A DNA stretch of 64,000 nt, from positions 372,001-436,000 of the forward strand of contig NZ_CP157743.1 in assembly GCF_030717995.2 (NCBI RefSeq). The letters run 5' to 3'. This DNA comes from Methylomarinum sp. Ch1-1. Its GTDB lineage: Bacteria; Pseudomonadota; Gammaproteobacteria; Methylococcales; Methylomonadaceae. Positions 59,933 through 64,000 of this stretch are shown here, piece after piece (within the stretch, counting starts at the first letter, position 1; each line of letters begins with the position of its first letter). Both the position numbers and the translations under genes were made by a program. The notes beneath the pieces were generated by a model. The model was not told the origin of the DNA. It did not search any database and saw only the letters and a list, made by a program, of their open reading frames with translations.

Positions 59933-62071
59933 TTATAACTCTTCTCTCGTTTCGGCCGGCTCCTCGTAAATGCCGGTTAACTTGCGCTTGAATTCGTCGG
60001 TCACCAAGCGGGCGTTCTGCTTGCTCCTGACCACGCGAGGCGTAATCAACACGACCAATTCCGTTTTGTCTTTATTATAACTTTTGCTGCCGAATAACGG
60101 CCCGATTAACGGCAGTTCATGCAAAAACGGCACACCGGTTTTTCTATTGTTATTGTTCTCTTTGATCAAACCGCCTAACACGATGGTTTCGCCGCTCTGT
60201 ATCGCGACGGAACTGGCGATCTCACGGGTCAGAATGTCAGGGTTGCCATTCGTGACGCCACCGGCAAAATCTTCGACGCTTTGTTCAATTTCCATGATTA
60301 CCAGGCCGCTGGCGTTGACTCTGGGCTTAATCTTCAGCTTGACCCCGGTCTTGCGCTGCTGCAATTGACTGGTTTGCACGAGAGTATTATCCTCGCCAAT
60401 GCCACTGGTCAGCGGGGTGTTTTGCGAAGTCCGTAACGAGACCTCGTCACCGACTTGGATCGAAGCCTCCTGATTATTCAAGACCATCAACGACGGCGAC
60501 GAAATGACATTGATATTGTCATTCGAAGCTTCTGCGCTCAATACCGCTCTGATATCGGCCGATTTACTGATGAAGGAATAACCGAAACCACCGGTCACCG
60601 CGGCGGCCCCCAAAGAAGCGATGTCGTTAAATAACTCGCCCCCCCCGGTGATATTGTTCGCGCCGCCATTGTCATGGCTGAAGAACCACTGTATCCCGTA
60701 CTTTAGATCATTTCTTAACGTCACATCGACGATCGTCGCATCGATCAATACCTGCAACGGCATTACATCGAGCTGTTTGATCACTCGCTGAATCACCGCA
60801 TATTCTTGCGCGGTCGCAACAATCACCAAGGCATTATTGACTTCATCGGGGATAATTTTGACATCGCCGATATTATCCAATGAAGCCTGACTTCGATACG
60901 CGCTGGCGACAGGCGTTTTACTATCCGTTTGCGGTTTATTGCTGATTTCTATCGATTGACGACCGGCCGCCACCGATGCAGGCCGACTGCTTCCCGCGCC
61001 CTGCATGAATATTTCATTGAGCGTGGCGGCCAATTCCACCGCATCGACATGTTGCGCCCGGTACACGATCACCCCGCCTCCGGCCGAAGTATTGGCCTTG
61101 TCCAACCTTAACACCCAGCTCTCTATTTGTGTCAAAAATTTAGGCTGGTGGGTAATCGCCAGGATGGCATTGAGACGTTCGATTTCCATGAAGCGAATCA
61201 AACGACTATCGCCCTCTCCCCCCTTGCTGTTGAACAATTGCTCCAACTCTTGGATCATGGTCGAGGCCTGCACGTTGCGCAACGGAAACAAACCAAATGA
61301 CCGACCCTTCATCATGTCGACATCGAAGGCATTGACCATTTCCATCGCCCGAGCCAGTTCCCCGTCCGAGCCGGCGATCATCATAAGATTACGGTCGCTA
61401 TCGATATGTAAGATGGATTTTTCCTGCATGACCGGCTTGATGATTTCCGCTAAATCCTCGACAGCGACATTTTTGACCGGCACCACCCTAAGCTGATTTC
61501 CCGGCGACAGTTCCCCCCCTGCGCCATAGCCGGCGAACGGACTGCTGAGCAAAATTTCAGCCGCCGGCTTGATCTGATAAAGACCTTCTTGATAAGTCAA
61601 GGCTGCATTATTGATCTGCAGCAGCATTTCCAGGGTTGGCAGCAATTCGGCCCTACTTAGCGGTCGGGTGGTTTGCAAAGTCACCTTGCCAGTGACCTTG
61701 GGGCTCAATAGATAATTTTCACCGAGAATATCGCTCAAGATCACCTTGGTGACCTCTCCCAAGGCGGCATCGTCAAAATTAAGGCTATATTCGCCCTTTT
61801 CCGGTTTTGCTGCCGCTTTACCCGCTAGCGGTTTCGATGACACAAAACGTCCGGTTCCCGGATAAAGCTCTATTTGGGCCTGCTCGCCCGCCTTCTTCTG
61901 GTTGTCTAGATTGCTCAGTTCCTGATAGATGATTTCTGGCTGCTCAACATCTTCACTCTCTCCGATCGCTCCCAACGACAGCTTGTCCCGTTGTTGGGGA
62001 CTTATCAATTCGCAGCCGGAGGTCGCCAAGAGCAGCGCTAAAAGGTAAGGCAGTTTTTGTTTTTTACTCAT
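59933..62071 (-). CDS. gspD: Type II secretion system secretin GspD
   Basis: 712 residues. The N-terminus LLALLLATSGCELIS ends in a lipobox-like S-G-C, suggesting a lipoprotein. The periplasmic N0-N3 domains follow (about 90-420: YSLNFDDAALGEVTKVILSD, VPVKNVAVEDLAEIIKPVM, YRAQHVDAVELAATLNEIF). The C-terminal secretin pore domain (about 430-690) has QVLIDATIVDVTLRNDLKYG, VVLGGLIKENNN and VPFLHELPLIGPLFGS. It forms the outer-membrane channel. It is last in a minus-strand gspL-M-C-D-like run, 25 bases after the preceding gene. The first N0 domain seems atypical or short. Confidence 0.95.
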   Translation of the reverse strand: MSKKQKLPYLLALLLATSGCELISPQQRDKLSLGAIGESEDVEQPEIIYQELSNLDNQKKAGEQAQIELYPGTGRFVSSKPLAGKAAAKPEKGEYSLNFDDAALGEVTKVILSDILGENYLLSPKVTGKVTLQTTRPLSRAELLPTLEMLLQINNAALTYQEGLYQIKPAAEILLSSPFAGYGAGGELSPGNQLRVVPVKNVAVEDLAEIIKPVMQEKSILHIDSDRNLMMIAGSDGELARAMEMVNAFDVDMMKGRSFGLFPLRNVQASTMIQELEQLFNSKGGEGDSRLIRFMEIERLNAILAITHQPKFLTQIESWVLRLDKANTSAGGGVIVYRAQHVDAVELAATLNEIFMQGAGSSRPASVAAGRQSIEISNKPQTDSKTPVASAYRSQASLDNIGDVKIIPDEVNNALVIVATAQEYAVIQRVIKQLDVMPLQVLIDATIVDVTLRNDLKYGIQWFFSHDNGGANNITGGGELFNDIASLGAAAVTGGFGYSFISKSADIRAVLSAEASNDNINVISSPSLMVLNNQEASIQVGDEVSLRTSQNTPLTSGIGEDNTLVQTSQLQQRKTGVKLKIKPRVNASGLVIMEIEQSVEDFAGGVTNGNPDILTREIASSVAIQSGETIVLGGLIKENNNNRKTGVPFLHELPLIGPLFGSKSYNKDKTELVVLITPRVVRSKQNARLVTDEFKRKLTGIYEEPAETREEL

Positions 62072-62096
62072 CTTTAGGTTTCTCAGGATTTAAATT

Positions 62097-62630
62097 CTAT
62101 TGTTTGGGACGGGGCGTTCTAGGCATTCTCTTGCTTGCCGACTCTGGTTTCGGCTTTCTTAACATCAGCGTTTGCCGCTTGCCTTCCCGCTCGAGTATGA
62201 CGCGATCGGCCTGGATTTCCTGCAATAACCAGCCGGAAATATCGTCTCCCCGTGATTTTTTCAGATAGGTTTCATCCCTGCCCTGCTTACTGAACAACGC
62301 CGTCATCTCGGATTCGACGGTATAAATCCCCACCAGAACCAAGTCTTCAATTTTATCGACCTGCTGGGAAGCATCGTCCTCTTCATCTTCAATCACTGGC
62401 CGACGGCCTTCGATAAACAACGGTCTTTCCACCATATCCGTATAACTGTCCGGCGATGCCGCCGAAAACTTTATGGCCGGCAAGTTCACCTCTAATCCAT
62501 CTGCTTTGCCGTTCTGTGAGTCCAGCGGCTGCGAATAATCAGGGGAACCGATAAACAACCATTCAAGCAATAAAATCACCAATAATAACAGGCATAAAGA
62601 CAGCAGCAACTTGATTAGATTATGACTCAT
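62097..62630 (-). CDS. GspC/PilP-like type II secretion periplasmic protein
   Basis: 177 residues. One N-terminal membrane anchor (about 7-27, LLSLCLLLLVILLLEWLFI) is followed by an acidic linker and a periplasmic homology-region domain (about 90-160: DLVLVGIYTVESEMTALFSKQ, GWLLQEIQADRVILEREGKRQTL). This HR domain is shared by GspC and PilP and docks on the secretin. It lacks a PDZ or coiled-coil tail, so it is shorter than classical GspC. It overlaps the GspM-like gene by four bases. Call by context and domain shape. Confidence 0.75.
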   Translation of the reverse strand: MSHNLIKLLLSLCLLLLVILLLEWLFIGSPDYSQPLDSQNGKADGLEVNLPAIKFSAASPDSYTDMVERPLFIEGRRPVIEDEEDDASQQVDKIEDLVLVGIYTVESEMTALFSKQGRDETYLKKSRGDDISGWLLQEIQADRVILEREGKRQTLMLRKPKPESASKRMPRTPRPKQ

Positions 62631-63208
62631 GATGGTTCCGCCCTCATGAAGCTGACGGCTTGAAAATTAACATTCAACCGGTTGCTGGGCTCTATCCTTC
62701 GGGTTTTGCGGTTACGCCGCCCCCGCACCGGCCGCACGTCTATCTGATCGATAATCACAACCGGAACCGATGATTCGATCTCGTACAGCACATTGCGCAA
62801 CACTTCGATGTCGCCGGACATTCTGACCTTGACGCTGATGCGGAGTAAGCCGTCCTGATGACTGCTGGGCAACACCTGAGTACTGGTCAGCTCTCCTCCC
62901 GCCTGAGCTATCGCCGATTTGATGAACTTTTGCAGATCGGCCGAGGCCAACGCCACCGTATCACGATTACTGAAATAGCCTTGTGCCTGATATTGCTGTT
63001 TAATTCGTTTTATCGATTCCGCGACATCGTCCTTCCTGGCGGCGATCTGTCGATAGCGCTGCAATCTGAAAGCCAACTCCTGCTTTTCTTCATGATAAGC
63101 GAGCCCGGTTGACACCAATGGCACGATCGCGGCAAATATCACCAGCATGACCACGCACAGCAATAAACCGATCGCCATCCAACGCTGATAGGATATCTCA
63201 CTCAACAT
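62627..63208 (-). CDS. GspM-like (subtype b)/PilO-like type II secretion protein
   Basis: 193 residues. A short cytoplasmic head and a membrane helix (about 10-33, WMAIGLLLCVVMLVIFAAIVPLV in blocks) precede a coiled coil (about 35-75) and a ferredoxin-like periplasmic domain. That domain has SAIAQAGGELTSTQVLPSS and VRMSGDIEVLRNVLYEIESSVPVVIIDQIDVRP in two parts. This matches the type II secretion M-subtype-b/PilO fold, part of the inner-membrane platform. It overlaps the neighbours by four and eleven bases, implying tight coupling. Confidence 0.82.
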   Translation of the reverse strand: MLSEISYQRWMAIGLLLCVVMLVIFAAIVPLVSTGLAYHEEKQELAFRLQRYRQIAARKDDVAESIKRIKQQYQAQGYFSNRDTVALASADLQKFIKSAIAQAGGELTSTQVLPSSHQDGLLRISVKVRMSGDIEVLRNVLYEIESSVPVVIIDQIDVRPVRGRRNRKTRRIEPSNRLNVNFQAVSFMRAEPS

Positions 63209-64000
63209 CGCCTGATTCCTCCGCTGCCTGCACTTCGGCGCTGATTTGAAAACGCTCCAGACCGGTACGCCTGTCCTGGGTCAGCGGCGAAACGAAACGC
63301 GCATTCTTAAACAGCGGCGAGGCCTCCAATACCCCGATCAGGGCCGAGGCAGCCGGCGATTGCCCCTGAATCTGCAACTTGTCATTATTATATTGCAAAT
63401 GCGTCAGCCAGGTATCGTCTGGCATTAACAGACTCAGGGTATTGATTAATTCAGCCAATGACGGTGTGCTGTTTTTGATATTGATCAGCCGCTCGGTTTC
63501 ATTGACGATACCATCGATTTCCTGTTGCCGGGCCTGAACGATATGGGTATCTTTTTCCAACTGCTTTATTTGCCGCCTCAAGTCAGCGACAATTCGGCCT
63601 TCATGCCAAACAGGAAAAACCAATACGGCTATCATCAACAGCAAGGCAATGGCCGCGCTCGTCCAGGTCAGCGACTGGGTCAGTCTATTGCTGGTCGGCC
63701 TGAACTGTGGCGGTAATAAATTGTAAGGTTCCCAGTCCTGTTCAAAATCATTGGGCGCTTCGGCAAAATCCGCTACGGACGGATGTATGCCGGCATTAGT
63801 CAATTCATGATACAGACTATCAAGCCGAGCCTTGGGTGTGGCCACCAACAACACGCGGATTTGACCGTTTTCTTCCGCGCCTAACAGTTTAGCCGCAAAA
63901 TAAACTTGTTCCGCGGTGAATGGCGTGTACCTGTCCATTTCAAAGACCAATACCTGATTCAGGTTTTCTTGCGCCGCCGCCGGTAAAAACAATATTCTGC
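63198..64000 (-). CDS. GspL/PilN-like type II secretion protein (5' partial)
   Basis: At least 264 residues; the frame stays open to the right edge, so the N-terminus is missing. The visible start is the end of an actin-like PilM/GspL cytoplasmic part (VLVFEMDRYTPFTAEQVYF). A membrane helix (about 113-130, TSAAIALLLMIAVLVFPVW), a coiled coil (IVADLRRQIKQLEKDT) and a PilN-type periplasmic domain follow (LINTLSLLMPDDTWLTHLQY). In GspL such a fusion bridges the cytoplasmic ATPase and the platform. It overlaps the GspM-like gene by eleven bases. Confidence 0.8.
   Translation of the reverse strand, partial: RILFLPAAAQENLNQVLVFEMDRYTPFTAEQVYFAAKLLGAEENGQIRVLLVATPKARLDSLYHELTNAGIHPSVADFAEAPNDFEQDWEPYNLLPPQFRPTSNRLTQSLTWTSAAIALLLMIAVLVFPVWHEGRIVADLRRQIKQLEKDTHIVQARQQEIDGIVNETERLINIKNSTPSLAELINTLSLLMPDDTWLTHLQYNNDKLQIQGQSPAASALIGVLEASPLFKNARFVSPLTQDRRTGLERFQISAEVQAAEESGDVE

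Noticed and set aside
1-64000. CRISPR arrays, rRNA, tRNA and prophage genes
   Set aside because: I found no regular repeat-spacer pattern, no conserved rRNA or tRNA sequence and no phage structural genes.

Overview
The window is from a gammaproteobacterium. The pilSR pair, yheS, ybhGFSR, pst-phoU, a type II secretion cluster, a class-II cobalamin riboswitch before btuB and an aerobic-style cobalamin gene set all fit this. The abundant short palindromic repeats and gene families recall gamma-methanotrophs (Methylococcales), but no methane or methanol gene lies in the window, so that is only an inference. Coding density is ordinary; most gaps over 150 bases are filled by small non-autonomous mobile elements.

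Layout. 0-4 kb: the 3' part of a secreted metzincin protease, a cold-shock protein and a small membrane protein. 4-7.5 kb: cobQ diverging from cobD-cobC. 7.7-11.3 kb: a two-gene unknown operon, a small unknown protein, an Hsp20 chaperone and a hibernation-factor/cold-shock fusion. 11.6-18.2 kb (minus strand): bluB, cobS, a TM2 protein, cobT, cobU, a universal stress protein, a membrane protein and the ABC-F ATPase YheS. 18.9-23.9 kb: a ybhGFSR-type exporter operon. 24.4-27.2 kb: cobalamin riboswitch, btuB and btuM (B12 uptake). 28.3-29.3 kb: an HMA_2-like gene between two IS5-type remnants.

29.4-46.4 kb is a phosphate-starvation island. It holds pstSCAB-phoU, a secreted tandem-repeat protein, a PhoX-like protein, a PAP2 phosphatase translationally coupled to a glycosyltransferase, a phospholipase-D/VTT fusion with an EEP hydrolase, and a PlcP-type metallophosphoesterase. 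Five promoters here carry 7-bp PhoB repeats in exact 11-bp phase, placed 10-11 bp from a -10-like hexamer. My reading is that phosphate starvation induces phosphate uptake, organophosphate scavenging, and conversion of phospholipid to diacylglycerol and then glycolipid.

46.5-64 kb: SemiSWEET and nadE, sucCD, pilSR, an EVE protein, a zinc/cobalt exporter, a PhnA-like protein, ilvA, rpiA and the gspD/C/M/L-like part of a type II secretion system that runs off the right edge.

Mobile elements. Family A has GTAAcTATTCAG ends and 8-bp target duplications (IS66-like). Family B has CAGCAATTCCCA ends and 9-bp duplications. Family C has AATAACTT ends. A roughly 70-bp hairpin core (arms TTCACCCAGCACCTAAAT) occurs inside members of all three families and is missing from others. 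At 38.6-40.5 kb an IS4-type element sits inside a family A element. A family B element split cobS from bluB and apparently rebuilt the bluB start codon.
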